From Schaalia odontolytica (lineage in GTDB: Bacteria; Actinomycetota; Actinomycetes; Actinomycetales; Actinomycetaceae): 64,000 nucleotides of DNA. Made by a program: the position numbers and the translations under genes. Under the pieces are notes generated by a model, which worked only from the letters and a program-made list of their open reading frames with translations, was not told the origin of the DNA and did not search any database. This document shows, piece by piece, positions 54,382 to 63,968 of the stretch; position 1 is the stretch's first letter, and every line of letters starts with the position of its first letter. The stretch spans positions 310,001 through 374,000 of the forward strand of contig NZ_CP102197.1 of assembly GCF_024584435.1 (NCBI RefSeq), given 5' to 3'.

Positions 54382-55455
54382 CTATCGGCACTTGAAGAAA
54401 GCGAACAGCTGGCGCTCGCGGATCGTCGTTGATGCGATGACGACACCGATGAGAGTCCACGACGCAGCACAGATGCCCTCGGTAGCGACCAGGCGCATCA
54501 AGTCAGAGCGGTCACTGGGTGGCGCTCCGCTCAGGATCGTGAGGCATATGGCGGAGGTGAGGACGAATGCGCAGCCCACCCACGACACGGCCTCACACAG
54601 TTGGAGGAACGTCGTATCCGACGTGCGGAGCCCAGCATGCAGAGCCGAGGCGATCTCGAGGCGACGCCACCACGTGGCAGCGGCCCCTAGCGCGGCACCG
54701 ATTGCGCTCGCGGCGATCCACGCCCACCAGGTCGGCCTCTGCCGCAGTTGTCCCGCCGCGTCGAAGGTCGTCCCGCGCGTAGGGTTCATGGCGAGGACCT
54801 GGGTGTTCTGGTCGTCGCTTCCAACGAGGGTTGAGCGCACCAGGGCATCCACGTCGTCGCTGTGCGGCCAGGATTCGTACCAGCACTCATCGAAGGTCCC
54901 CGTCGCGGGCACGGGTGCGAGAGCCGCGTAGGCGTAGCCGGGACGACGCCCGTCGTTCTCGTCCCACGGGTAGGTGCCCGCGACCTCGGCCTGCCCGTGT
55001 GCGAGGGGGAGAAGGGCTCCTTGAGAGGTGCCGAGTTCCTCGGCTACCTGCTCAGGGAGCAGAATTCCCGTCGGATCGGCCGTTGTCGTCCCCAGGAGAG
55101 AGACGGTTCCAGGCGTGACCTCGTACAGGGGCAGCGACGAGGCAGGAAGGGCGAGCGGGGACAAGCCGGATTCGACCGAGCGAAGGGCTCCTGCACGCAC
55201 CCCGGGGATTCGCGACAGCGCATCGCAAGTGGCCCCGTCAATGCTGCCTTGCGCTTGGAGGACTCGCACCGATCCCAGATGGACACGGAAAGAGGCAGCC
55301 TCAACGCTGACGGAACGAAGAGAGAACGCATCGGCGCAGATGATGCCTCCGACCAGGGCGGTGGCCAGGACAGTCAGCGTCCCGACGCGGGCCGTCCCGC
55401 TCAGGCAGTCCCTCCACACCTCGGACAGGAGTGCGCGCCACGAGAGTGTGCTCAT
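54382..55455 (-). CDS. ABC transporter permease (MacB/FtsX-like)
   Basis: A 357-residue protein. One N-terminal helix (VGTLTVLATALVGGIICADAF) is followed by a large outer domain of about 200 residues and three C-terminal helices, the FtsX/MacB arrangement. The ATG at 55455 was chosen because GAGGAG lies just upstream. It overlaps the ATPase gene by 4 bp and is the last gene of a four-gene minus-strand operon. Such permeases act as mechanotransmitters for lipoproteins, peptides or bacteriocins. Confidence 0.72.
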   Translation of the reverse strand: MSTLSWRALLSEVWRDCLSGTARVGTLTVLATALVGGIICADAFSLRSVSVEAASFRVHLGSVRVLQAQGSIDGATCDALSRIPGVRAGALRSVESGLSPLALPASSLPLYEVTPGTVSLLGTTTADPTGILLPEQVAEELGTSQGALLPLAHGQAEVAGTYPWDENDGRRPGYAYAALAPVPATGTFDECWYESWPHSDDVDALVRSTLVGSDDQNTQVLAMNPTRGTTFDAAGQLRQRPTWWAWIAASAIGAALGAAATWWRRLEIASALHAGLRTSDTTFLQLCEAVSWVGCAFVLTSAICLTILSGAPPSDRSDLMRLVATEGICAASWTLIGVVIASTTIRERQLFAFFKCR

Positions 55456-56087
55456 CGCTGCTCCTCCTCGTCCTGGAAGTGTGCGAGGTCGATGATGGCG
55501 TCGCACTGCGCGCGAATCGACGGATCGTGCGTCGCGATCACGACGCTGACCCCGTCCTCGCGCAGAGAGCCGAGCGTGGAGGCAATGCCGCGAGCCGTGG
55601 ATTGATCAAGCTGCGCGGTCGGTTCATCCACGAGGAGAAGAGTGGGGGCACAAGCGAGCCCGCGCGCGAGGAGCACACGCTGAGCCTCGCCGCCCGACAG
55701 ATCCCGAAAAGAGCGCTCCGCGAGATGCGCCAGATTGAAAGCGTTGAGGAGCCGCTGTGCCTCCGCATCGGCCTGCGCCCGGCTCATGCCGCGGGCCAAC
55801 AGGGGCAGCGCAACGTGGTCAATGGCGCTGCGCGCGCGGACACCGAACGGGTTCTGGAAGACCCACGCAATACGGGGACTCTGCGGACGAGCCGGACGGG
55901 GGATGGTGATCGTTCCCTCGGTCGGAGTCTCCCATCCCGCGATCAGTGACAGCAGGGTTGACTTGCCAGAACCAGACGGGCCGATGATGGCGGTGAGGGC
56001 ACCGTCCTCGCATCGGGCGCTGAGATGGCGAAAGAGCCACGGGGTTGCGGCGAACTTGTGCCCGACGTTGTCTAGCTCGACGGACAT
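55452..56087 (-). CDS. ABC transporter ATP-binding protein (LolD/MacB type)
   Basis: A 211-residue ATPase with Walker A GPSGSGKST, signature LSGGEAQR, Walker B LLLVDEPTAQLD and switch histidine IATHDPS, in the short format typical of LolD/MacB/FtsE. It overlaps the adaptor gene by 16 bp and the permease by 4 bp. It powers the permease encoded next. Confidence 0.9.
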   Translation of the reverse strand: MSVELDNVGHKFAATPWLFRHLSARCEDGALTAIIGPSGSGKSTLLSLIAGWETPTEGTITIPRPARPQSPRIAWVFQNPFGVRARSAIDHVALPLLARGMSRAQADAEAQRLLNAFNLAHLAERSFRDLSGGEAQRVLLARGLACAPTLLLVDEPTAQLDQSTARGIASTLGSLREDGVSVVIATHDPSIRAQCDAIIDLAHFQDEEEQR

Positions 56088-57115
56088 GAGCGTCCCTCGA
56101 CGGTGGTGTCGACTGTGGAGAGCGGGATCGTTGGCAGGACGTAGGTTCGGCCAAGCTGGGAAGAAACGATAGAGACGGGAATCGGCGTGCCGTCTTCAAA
56201 GACGCACGCGCCCGTCGCGTCTCCGATCACTGAGGCCGGTGGAACGACCGTGACGGTGATGGGGGAGGCGAGCTTCCAGGAGACGGGCAGCTGAACGGGT
56301 CCATCGCCGCTCGGGGCGGAGCGGATGAAGGCTGTGTACTCGCGCGAGGAGAGGATCGTCGCTGTCAGAGTGGAGTCGGTGATGATGCCGTCAGAGGGAA
56401 TGGGATAGTCCGTGTCTCCCAGGGTGATGACGTGGTCCGCGGGATAGGCGTCCGGTGGAACGGAGAGGCGCAAGGCGTCGCGGGAGTCCTCCAGGGTGAG
56501 GAGAACAGTGCTCGTATCGACGCTGTCACCCAGGTGAACGGGGACCGACGAGGGGGTGACGGTCGGCGCGGGGATCCACAGGACGCGAGAGGCTTCGATG
56601 CGGGAGGGGACGCCTCCGGCTCCGTCGTTCACGCCCATCGCCGAGGCCAGGGCCGCTCGCGTGGAGGCCGTGACCCGCTGAGATTCTGCGGGAGTCGCAT
56701 ATCCGAGTCGTGCAAGTTCAGCGTTCAGGGCCCCGATATCAGGTCCCGTGGCTCCGTCCACCACGTCCTGATAGAGCGGGGTGGACAGGGCTAAGGCAAG
56801 AAGGGGCAGGCCGTCGATCTCGCAGGGAATAGAACCTGACGTGATGGGAGTACCCGTCGTTGCCTGAAGGGCCGTGATGCGCCCGGCGATGGGGGAGGTG
56901 AGTTCGTGAGGCGAGGCCGGGGGAATCGTGAGGGTGAGGGAGCGCGTGTCGGTGAACTCGCGCGTGGTGACGGGGACCGTCGACGGAGCAGATGACGAGG
57001 CCAGCGAGGCCGGGGTGGGCGGTGAGGCGATGAGAATACCCGCGCTGACCCCACCCGCACCGGCGATGAGAGCGACGAACGCGGTGAGGGCGAGCCAACG
57101 GCGAGAAGTTGCCAT
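56072..57115 (-). CDS. membrane-fusion-type adaptor with peptidoglycan-binding-like segment
   Basis: A 347-residue protein anchored by one N-terminal helix (LALTAFVALIAGAGGVSAGILIA). Beta-barrel/lipoyl-like segments (LTSPIAGRITALQATTGTPI ... VHLGDSVDTSTVLLTL) match adaptor proteins of MacA type. An inserted PG_binding_1-like motif (GPDIGALNAELARLGYATP) takes the place of the usual coiled-coil hairpin, as in some Gram-positive adaptors. It would link the ABC permease to the wall. Confidence 0.75.
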   Translation of the reverse strand: MATSRRWLALTAFVALIAGAGGVSAGILIASPPTPASLASSSAPSTVPVTTREFTDTRSLTLTIPPASPHELTSPIAGRITALQATTGTPITSGSIPCEIDGLPLLALALSTPLYQDVVDGATGPDIGALNAELARLGYATPAESQRVTASTRAALASAMGVNDGAGGVPSRIEASRVLWIPAPTVTPSSVPVHLGDSVDTSTVLLTLEDSRDALRLSVPPDAYPADHVITLGDTDYPIPSDGIITDSTLTATILSSREYTAFIRSAPSGDGPVQLPVSWKLASPITVTVVPPASVIGDATGACVFEDGTPIPVSIVSSQLGRTYVLPTIPLSTVDTTVEGRSCPSS

Positions 57116-57139
57116 CTCAACTCCGGAGGGTGGTTGTGG

Positions 57140-57763
57140 TCATTTGCTGGGGTCCTCGAGGCATCGTCGCAAAATCTCAGGACCCTGGGATGGGTCGATG
57201 AAAGGCAGTGCGCTGTCGAGAGGTGTTCCGCTCTCGAGAGCGCGCGCGAGCTCTTGGGCCGTGAAGGACGGCTCAACCGCCTTGTTGCGGATCAAACACT
57301 GCGTGTACAGCTCATTGAAATCCCGGTGTTCCGGGTTGACTCGCATGTTGAACTCGAGCGCCTCGATAATCGGCTGACCGGCATCGATGGAACAGGCGGA
57401 GACGAATTCTTGTTGCTGATCCTCAGATATGGAGGAGCCAACCGGCTGATCGGGGACGCTCAGCGTGCCGCTCGGGCCGAACGATGCGCCGGTGACACCC
57501 TTGTCCGTCAGACAGCTCAGCACGCGCTGACGCATGTCCTGGAGTTCTGCCTCGCTGATGGAAGAGTCGGCGAGGACAGATTGGACGAATTCGTTGGACG
57601 CCCACTCACTGCGCGCCTGCTCAATGTCGGCCGCCCACGGCCCCTGTGCCGCGGGCGTGGTCTGTTGGCAGCCACACGCTGTGGAGACGACGAAAACAGC
57701 GGCAGCGAGCAGACCGATGCGCGACCGTACGGAGTGCGTGCCTTCTCTGTTGGGCGCTCCCAT
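57140..57763 (-). CDS. putative lipoprotein of the export operon
   Basis: A 207-residue protein with a signal sequence ending in VVSTACGC, a probable lipobox. The mature part is helical with paired cysteines (VLSCLTDKG, FVSACSIDA, YTQCLIRN, ILRRCLEDP), suggesting disulphides outside the cell. No known domain. It opens the four-gene operon (GGGAGAAC precedes the ATG) and ends 24 bp before the adaptor gene. It may be the substrate sensor or a cargo partner. Confidence 0.68.
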   Translation of the reverse strand: MGAPNREGTHSVRSRIGLLAAAVFVVSTACGCQQTTPAAQGPWAADIEQARSEWASNEFVQSVLADSSISEAELQDMRQRVLSCLTDKGVTGASFGPSGTLSVPDQPVGSSISEDQQQEFVSACSIDAGQPIIEALEFNMRVNPEHRDFNELYTQCLIRNKAVEPSFTAQELARALESGTPLDSALPFIDPSQGPEILRRCLEDPSK

Positions 57764-58085
57764 GATGTTCTCCCTTGAACAGTCGGAATCCGGGTTCCTT
57801 CCCACAGGATAGCGAGGAAGCGACACCGTCACCCGCAAAACAGGAAGGCAAGTTGGGTGTTCGGCATACACGTGCCCTTGACGCACCGCAGCCCCCAGTC
57901 CCGGAACCCGACGCGGCGTGCGATCCCCACCGCGGCAGGCCGACCCGGAAGCGGGGGCTGCAACACACGATTCATTGTGTGGGGCGAAGTTCAAAATACA
58001 GGGAGCGTTGCCTGAAAAAACCCTGGGAAGGGTGTGCGGGGCGGACCGGCGTCCGCCCCGCACACCCCCAGCTGCAACCGGTCGA
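57764..58085. other. 322-bp intergenic stretch
   Basis: It carries the promoter side of the lipoprotein operon on the minus strand, and the terminator of the methionine-synthase-like gene at 58030-58067. I see no gene or other structured element in the remaining sequence. Confidence 0.55.
58030..58067 (-). terminator. intrinsic terminator of the methionine-synthase-like gene
   Basis: A 17-bp perfect stem, GGGTGTGCGGGGCGGAC (58030-58046) with its complement (58051-58067), just past the stop codon at 58086. On the minus strand it is followed by TTCCCAGGGTTTTTT. It shares GGGGCGGAC with the terminator at 27206. Confidence 0.85.
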
Positions 58086-59279
58086 TCACTTCGATGCCAG
58101 GCGGGCTCCGTGCGTCAGCGCCTCCAGCTTCGCCCATGCAATCGACGGGTAGATACGGCCGCCGAGGCCGCAGTCGGTTGACGCCACGACGCGCTCGTCG
58201 CCCACGATGTCCGCGAACTGGCGGATGCGCTGAGCCACCAGCTCCGGGTGCTCCACGACGTTTGTCGAGTGCGACACCACGCCCGGGATCAGGTACTTGC
58301 CCTCGGGAAGCTTGATGTCACGCCAGATCGTCCACTCGTGCGCGTGGCGAGCATTCGCTGCCTCGAATGTCAGGCCGTTTGCGTTGACGAGGAGCGCCAG
58401 ATCCACGATGTCCTTGAACGGGATGTCCGTCGTGTGTGGGCCGTGCCACGACCCCCAGCACACGTGGAAGCGCACCAGAGACGGGTCGATGCCTTCCAGC
58501 GCGTGGTTGAGGGCGTCGATGCGTACGCGCGAGAAGGTACGGTAATCCTCCACCGACGGCTCCGGGTTCATCTGATCCCAGCCCTCCGCGATGTCCGGTG
58601 CGTCGATCTGCACCGTCAGGCCCGCGTCCGTGATCCGCTTGTACTCCTCGCGCAGCACGTCCGCGCACGCCCACACCACGGCCTCGTCGTCCGCGTAGAA
58701 CGCGTTGGCCACGCGAGCCGCCGAACCCGGCGAAATCGCCGCCACGAAACCATCCGACACGGGCTTGCCCACCGCCTCGAGCGCGTGCTTCGTTCCCGCG
58801 ATGTCGCGCGCGACGGCCTCGGCGCCGATGTAGGTGAGTTCGCTCGTGATCGTCGGGAACGCAATCGGGTTGCGGTTCGCGATATGAATGCCCGAATCTG
58901 GGTCCGCGTAAGCATCGGCGAAACGCTGCCAGTCGCGGCGCTCGGCGAACGAGGAGAAGGATAGGCGACCGTCTCGGCCAGCCGGGGGACGGACGTCGAA
59001 ACGCTGCACGTCCTCGAACGATAGCCCGCCGAAACGAGAGAAGGAGTACGTCCACCAGGCGCCGTAGTCGACCGTGTCAATCATCGCGTGGCCGTACTCG
59101 CCGTCGTTCACAATATCCAGGCCAATCTCGGCCTGACGCTTCACGACGCCGTCGACCTGATCGCGCAGCAGCGACGTGAAATCGGCCTCGCTGAGCGAAC
59201 CGGCGCGGCGCGCGCGGTTCGCCTCGATCAGCTCGGGGGTGCGGGGCAGGGAGCCAACATGGGTGGTGCGAATCGTCAT
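58086..59279 (-). CDS. cobalamin-independent methionine synthase II family protein
   Basis: A 397-residue MetE C-terminal-type barrel. TTHVGSLPR opens it, followed by [42 protein letters not shown] and a late zinc-ligand Cys in [13 protein letters not shown]. At half the length of MetE it lacks the N-terminal barrel. Such short forms transfer a methyl group to homocysteine or act on other thiols; some are core-MetE needing a different methyl donor. No riboswitch was recognised upstream. Confidence 0.87.
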   Translation of the reverse strand: MTIRTTHVGSLPRTPELIEANRARRAGSLSEADFTSLLRDQVDGVVKRQAEIGLDIVNDGEYGHAMIDTVDYGAWWTYSFSRFGGLSFEDVQRFDVRPPAGRDGRLSFSSFAERRDWQRFADAYADPDSGIHIANRNPIAFPTITSELTYIGAEAVARDIAGTKHALEAVGKPVSDGFVAAISPGSAARVANAFYADDEAVVWACADVLREEYKRITDAGLTVQIDAPDIAEGWDQMNPEPSVEDYRTFSRVRIDALNHALEGIDPSLVRFHVCWGSWHGPHTTDIPFKDIVDLALLVNANGLTFEAANARHAHEWTIWRDIKLPEGKYLIPGVVSHSTNVVEHPELVAQRIRQFADIVGDERVVASTDCGLGGRIYPSIAWAKLEALTHGARLASK

Positions 59280-59599
59280 CGCAGTCCTTTCTCTTCGGTG
59301 CCCTCAGACTACGTTTCGCGCGTCCGCAGCGGGTGGGAGAGTCCACGGTATGGCCCGTCGTGACCGGCCGGCGGAGAAACGGGAGGCGAATTCACGCACG
59401 CAGCCCTTTCCTTTTCCCTGTGGGTGTGCGCACATGCGTCCAGCCGCTGAAACGGCCAACGGCCTCACCCAAGCACCGGAATGCCGCGCTATACCATCCC
59501 GGCGCGGCCCCGGCCTCGTCCATGAGACGAAACCCGCACGGAAACGCGGCGCTCACGCTCCTAGTGTTGACTCATTACAAGCAATCGAAAGGCACACTC
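59280..59599. other. 320-bp intergenic stretch between divergent metE-like and ilvD genes
   Basis: It holds the two divergent promoters. TTGACT (59568-59573) is a possible ilvD -35 element but no clear -10 follows. GGCCCCGGCCTCGTC (59511-59525) matches the recurring terminator arm, without its partner. No riboswitch or small gene was recognised. Confidence 0.5.
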
Positions 59600-61447
59600 A
59601 TGAGTCGCCCGCTGCGCTCGGCAACATCCACCCAGGGCCGCAACATGGCCGGAGCTCGCGCCCTGTGGCGCGCCACCGGCATGAAGGACGGGGACTTCGG
59701 CAAGCCGATCATCGCGATCGCCAACTCCTTCACCCAGTTCGTTCCCGGCCACGTCCACCTGAAGAACATGGGGGATCTGGTCGCCGGAGCTATCGAGGCC
59801 GCGGGCGGTGTCGCCAAGGAGTTCAACACGATCGCCGTCGACGACGGCATCGCCATGGGCCATGACGGCATGCTCTACTCCCTGCCCAGCCGCGACCTCA
59901 TCGCCGACTGCGTCGAAACCATGGTGAACGCGCACCGCGCCGACGCCCTCGTGTGCATCTCCAACTGCGACAAGATCACCCCCGGCATGCTCCTGGCCGC
60001 CATGCGCCTGAACATTCCGACGATCTTCGTCTCGGGCGGCCCCATGGAATCCGGCGCCGCCGTGGACGGCGTCGTCGAGCACCGCCTCGACCTCATTGAC
60101 GCGATGGTCATGGCCGTTGACGACTCCGTCAGCGACAATCAGCTGGCCAGCATCGAAGCAAACGCCTGCCCGACCTGCGGCTCCTGCGCCGGCATGTTCA
60201 CGGCGAACTCGATGAACTGCCTGAACGAGGCCATCGGCCTGGCCCTGCCCGGCAACGGAACCACCCTGGCCACCCAGATCGAGCGCAAGAAGCTCTTCAC
60301 CGAGGCCGGCACGCGCATCGTCGACATGTGCCGCGCCTACTACGACAATGAGGACGACTCGGTCCTGCCTCGTTCGATCGCCACGAAGGAGGCTTTCGAG
60401 AACGCGATGAGCCTGGACGTGGCGATGGGCGGCTCCACGAACACTGTCCTGCACATCCTCGCCATCGCCAACGAGGCCGGGGTTGACTTCACCCTTGACG
60501 ACATCGACGCGATCTCGCGCCGAGTGCCCTGCCTGTGCAAGGTGGCCCCCAATTCCACGACCTACCACATCGAGCACGTCCACCGCGCCGGCGGCATCCC
60601 CGCCCTCCTGGGAGAGCTCGACCGCGCGGGCCTGCTGCGTCGCGGCGTCCACTCCGTCCACTCCTCCTCCCTGGATGAGTGGCTCGGGGCGTGGGACGTG
60701 CGCGGCGCCGCCCCCTGCGACGAGGCGAAGCACCGCTTCCTCGCCGCCCCCGGCGGCGTGCGCACCACCCGGGCCTTCTCGACCGCCAACCTGTTTGAGT
60801 CCCTCGACACCGACGCCGCCTCCGGGTGCATCCGCTCGGTCGAGCACGCCTACACCAAAGACGGCGGCCTGGCGGTTCTCTACGGCAACATCGCCGCAAA
60901 CGGCGCCATCATCAAGTCCGCCGGTATCGACGAGTCCCTCTTCCACTTCATCGGCAAGGCCTTCGTCGTCGAATCCCAGGAGGAGGCCGTCGAGGCGATC
61001 CTCTCCAAGCGCGTCACCGAGGGCGACGTCGTCGTCATCCAGTACGAGGGCCCCAAGGGCGGCCCCGGCATGCAGGAGATGCTCTACCCGACCTCCTACC
61101 TCAAGGGCCTGGGCCTGGGCAAGAAGTGCGCCCTGATCACCGACGGACGCTTTTCGGGTGGCACCTCGGGCATCTCCATCGGGCACATCTCTCCCGAGGC
61201 CGCGGCCGGCGGCGCGATCGGGCTGGTGCGCACCGGCGACGAGATCGAAATCGACGTCAACAACCGCGTGCTGCGCGCCCTGGTGAGCGACGAGGAGCTG
61301 GAGCGCCGCCGCGCCGAGAAGGGCACGGCCCCGTGGAAGCCGTCGAAGCCGCGCCCCCGCCAGGTTTCCGACGCCCTGCGCGTCTACGGCATGCTCGCCG
61401 CCTCGGCCGACAAGGGAGGCGTGCGCGTCCTGCCCGACTGGGCGTGA
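59600..61447 (+). CDS. ilvD: dihydroxy-acid dehydratase
   Basis: A 615-residue iron-sulphur dehydratase making the keto-acid precursors of Val and Ile. Cluster-binding cysteines lie in [13 protein letters not shown] and [18 protein letters not shown], with the catalytic [12 protein letters not shown] near the C-terminus. The ATG at 59600 gives the standard [27 protein letters not shown] start. It is not adjacent to other ilv genes; ilvE lies 11 kb away. Confidence 0.95.
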   Translation: MSRPLRSATSTQGRNMAGARALWRATGMKDGDFGKPIIAIANSFTQFVPGHVHLKNMGDLVAGAIEAAGGVAKEFNTIAVDDGIAMGHDGMLYSLPSRDLIADCVETMVNAHRADALVCISNCDKITPGMLLAAMRLNIPTIFVSGGPMESGAAVDGVVEHRLDLIDAMVMAVDDSVSDNQLASIEANACPTCGSCAGMFTANSMNCLNEAIGLALPGNGTTLATQIERKKLFTEAGTRIVDMCRAYYDNEDDSVLPRSIATKEAFENAMSLDVAMGGSTNTVLHILAIANEAGVDFTLDDIDAISRRVPCLCKVAPNSTTYHIEHVHRAGGIPALLGELDRAGLLRRGVHSVHSSSLDEWLGAWDVRGAAPCDEAKHRFLAAPGGVRTTRAFSTANLFESLDTDAASGCIRSVEHAYTKDGGLAVLYGNIAANGAIIKSAGIDESLFHFIGKAFVVESQEEAVEAILSKRVTEGDVVVIQYEGPKGGPGMQEMLYPTSYLKGLGLGKKCALITDGRFSGGTSGISIGHISPEAAAGGAIGLVRTGDEIEIDVNNRVLRALVSDEELERRRAEKGTAPWKPSKPRPRQVSDALRVYGMLAASADKGGVRVLPDWA

Positions 61448-61470
61448 GCGGAGCGCATACAATCGGGGGC

Positions 61471-62520
61471 ATGCATGGAGAGTACAAAGTCCCCGGAGGC
61501 AAGCTCGTCGTCGTCGACACCGACGTGGAGGAAGACCGCCTTGCGCGCGTGAGCGTGTCGGGCGACTTCTTCCTCGACCCCGACGACGCGCTCACCCGGA
61601 TCACCGCGTCCCTCGAAGGGGCCCCGGCCTCGTCGAGCGCCAAGGAACTGGCCGCGCGCGTGGAGGCCGCCCTCCACGAGGGCGACACCCTCATGGGCGT
61701 GACCCCCGAGGCCGTCGGCATCGCCGTGCGGCGGGCACTCGGCGCGGCCCTGTCGTGGGACGACATCGACTTCGAGGTGATCCACGGCCCCGTCGTTGAC
61801 CCGATGATCAACGTCGCCATGGACGAAACCCTGGTTGAGGATGTGGCCGCGGGGCGCCGCAAGCCCTTCATGCGCCTGTGGGAGTGGAACGGCCCGCAGG
61901 TCGTCATCGGCTCCTTCCAGTCCTACCAAAACGAAATCCAGCAGGGCGGGGTGGAGCGCTACGGCATCACCGTCTCGCGGCGCGTCACCGGCGGCGGGGC
62001 CATGTTCATGGAGCCCGGTAACTGCATCACGTACTCCCTCGTGATTCCCACCGCCCTCGTGGAGGGGATGAGCTTCGAGCAGGCCTATCCATACCTGGAC
62101 CAGTGGGTCATGGAGGTTCTCGACAAGCTGGGCATCAAGGCCAGGTACGTGCCCCTCAACGACATCGCCTCGGAGGCGGGCAAGATCGGCGGCGCCGCCC
62201 AGAAGCGTTGGGCCAGCGGCTACATGGTCCACCACGTGACGATGGCCTACGACATCGACGCCATCAAGATGAACGAGGTGCTGCGCATCGGCATGGAGAA
62301 GATTCGGGACAAGGGCACCCGCAGCGCCGTTAAGCGCGTGGATCCGATGCGCTCCCAGACCGGTCTTCCCCGCGAGGAGATCCTCCAGGCGTTCTTTGAC
62401 CACTTCAAGGAGAAGTACAACGCGAGCGTCGGCACCATCACCGAGGAGGACTTGAGGGTCGCTCGCGAGCGCTGCGAGACTAAGTTCGCGCGCCCCGAGT
62501 GGGTGCACCGCATCCCCTGA
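61471..62520 (+). CDS. lplA: lipoate--protein ligase, accessory domain first
   Basis: A 349-residue enzyme attaching lipoate to E2 and GcvH. About residues 1-95 look like the small accessory domain (EYKVPGGKLVVVDTDVEE ... VSGDFFLDPDDAL). The catalytic domain follows, with MNVAMDE-like MINVAMDETL, WEWNGPQVVIGSFQS, the RRVTGGGAMFMEPGN lipoyl-AMP loop and KIGGAAQKRW. In E. coli LplA the accessory domain is C-terminal, so the order is reversed. It begins 23 bp after ilvD. Confidence 0.88.
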   Translation: MHGEYKVPGGKLVVVDTDVEEDRLARVSVSGDFFLDPDDALTRITASLEGAPASSSAKELAARVEAALHEGDTLMGVTPEAVGIAVRRALGAALSWDDIDFEVIHGPVVDPMINVAMDETLVEDVAAGRRKPFMRLWEWNGPQVVIGSFQSYQNEIQQGGVERYGITVSRRVTGGGAMFMEPGNCITYSLVIPTALVEGMSFEQAYPYLDQWVMEVLDKLGIKARYVPLNDIASEAGKIGGAAQKRWASGYMVHHVTMAYDIDAIKMNEVLRIGMEKIRDKGTRSAVKRVDPMRSQTGLPREEILQAFFDHFKEKYNASVGTITEEDLRVARERCETKFARPEWVHRIP

Positions 62521-62556
62521 CCGCTCTACCGTCCGCCGTGGGCGTGCCTGTTTTCG

Positions 62557-62598
62557 CCCGCTTCGGTCCTCGTTCCTTGACGAGGCCGGGGCGGGTTT
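62557..62598 (+). terminator. intrinsic terminator after lplA
   Basis: Arms 62557-62573 and 62580-62595 (CCCGCTTCGG-T-CCTCGT with ACGAGGCCGGGGCGGG) pair over 16 bp with one bulged T and two G-U pairs, then TTT. It again uses the CCTCGT...ACGAGG core. Confidence 0.7.
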
Positions 62599-62602
62599 GC
62601 GC

Positions 62603-63223
62603 TCAGAAGAGCTGGAGCGCGCGCACCCCGTGGATGACGAGTTCGACGCCGATGACGAGGATAAGGAAGCCCATGATGCGTACGATCGCGCCGACGCCGC
62701 TAGCTCCCAGCCTGTCGATCCAGGGCGTGGCGTAACGCAGCAGCAGCGCGATGGCGGCGGCCGTCACCGCGATTCCAAGGACGATGCCGACGTGAAAGCC
62801 GATGGCCGTGTTTCGGGCGGCCAGCGCGATGACAACGCCGATCGATCCGGGGCCAGCGATGAGGGGCAGCGCCATGGGGGAGAAGGAGACGTCCGCCTTG
62901 GTCGTCGCGTGCTGGTCCTCCTCATTGGTGGAGCGGCGCTTGTTTTCCAGCATCGAGAAACCCGAGTGTGCGACGACGAGGCCGCCGGCGATCTGGAGGG
63001 AGGGCAGGTCGAAGCCGAAGAAACGCATGATGAGCGAGCCGCTGACCGCGAAGACCGCCAAGATGGCGAACACGTAGACGCCGGTCTTCCAGGCCTGGGA
63101 TCGCACCGCCGCGGGGGTGCTGCCTGCGGTGAGGCCCGCGAAGCCGGCGAGAGCACCGATCGGGTTGGTGATCGGGGCGAGCGCCAGGATCGCTGCGGAC
63201 ATTCCGGCGAGAACGGTCGTCAT
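62603..63223 (-). CDS. MarC-family integral membrane protein
   Basis: A 206-residue protein with six helices. The family motifs NPIGALAGFAGLT near the N-terminus, LQIAGGLVVAHSGFSML and MALPLIAGPGSIGVVIALAA in the middle are intact. MarC/YchE proteins are membrane proteins with no firmly established substrate. The ATG at 63223 fits the family start. It lies 43 bp downstream of the YggS-type gene. Confidence 0.9.
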   Translation of the reverse strand: MTTVLAGMSAAILALAPITNPIGALAGFAGLTAGSTPAAVRSQAWKTGVYVFAILAVFAVSGSLIMRFFGFDLPSLQIAGGLVVAHSGFSMLENKRRSTNEEDQHATTKADVSFSPMALPLIAGPGSIGVVIALAARNTAIGFHVGIVLGIAVTAAAIALLLRYATPWIDRLGASGVGAIVRIMGFLILVIGVELVIHGVRALQLF

Positions 63224-63266
63224 GGGGTCAATCCTAGCCGGTGCGCTCGGGCAGCAGTGAGCGGTC

Positions 63267-63968
63267 TCACCGCAGACGGCGCTCCCCGAAAACGGCCGTG
63301 CCCAGGCGCACGATCGTCGCGCCCTCGGCGATGGCCCACTCCAAGTCACGGCTCATCCCCATCGACAGCTCCAGGGCTTCCTCGCCGACACCAAGTTCGC
63401 GGGCGGCCTCGCCTCGGATCGTGCGCAGGCGAGCGTAGGCGGCGCGCACGTCGGCCTCAACAGGGGAGTTCAGGCCAACCGTCATGAAGCCCGCGAGCTG
63501 CAGGTGGGCCGAGGCCTCGACCGCGTTGATCAGTGCGGCGACGTCGGAGGGGGCGCAGCCGTGCTTCGTGGCCTCACCCGACACGTTGACCTCAACGAAG
63601 ACCGGGAGGCGCACACTTGCGCGCGCGTCGATCTTCGCCGCCAGGGCGGGGGAGTCAAGGGACTCGATCGCGTCCACGCAGGACAGGGCGTGGTTGATCT
63701 TGTTGGACTGAAGCGGGCCGATCAGGTGGACGCGGGCGCCGGGAACCTCCCGGATCGCGTCCACCGTGGATCGGGCCTCCTGTACGCGGTTGTGGCCGAG
63801 CAAGATGGGCAAACCCGCGTCACGCAGTGCAGTGGCGGCGGCGCGGCACTCCTCGGGGGTGCGCGTCTTGACCGCCAGCTCCAGGGTGACCGAATCGGTG
63901 CGTCCGCACGCGGATGTGGCGTGATCGATGCGGTCGCGGGCGGCGGCGATGGCGTCGGGAATACTCAT
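63267..63968 (-). CDS. YggS-family pyridoxal phosphate homeostasis protein
   Basis: A 233-residue PLP-binding barrel. LELAVKTRTPEECRAAATAL supplies the PLP Lys, LLGHNRVQEA follows, then HLIGPLQSNKINHAL, VFVEVNVSGEATKHGC, LAGFMTV and the phosphate-binding LSMGMSRDLEWAIAEGATIVRLGTAVFG. It buffers free PLP. It is complete within the window, 32 bp from the right edge. Confidence 0.94.
   Translation of the reverse strand: MSIPDAIAAARDRIDHATSACGRTDSVTLELAVKTRTPEECRAAATALRDAGLPILLGHNRVQEARSTVDAIREVPGARVHLIGPLQSNKINHALSCVDAIESLDSPALAAKIDARASVRLPVFVEVNVSGEATKHGCAPSDVAALINAVEASAHLQLAGFMTVGLNSPVEADVRAAYARLRTIRGEAARELGVGEEALELSMGMSRDLEWAIAEGATIVRLGTAVFGERRLR

Noticed and set aside
59280..59599. SAM or cobalamin riboswitch before the methionine-synthase-like gene
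   Set aside because: No conserved core sequence of these riboswitch classes could be recognised on the minus strand.
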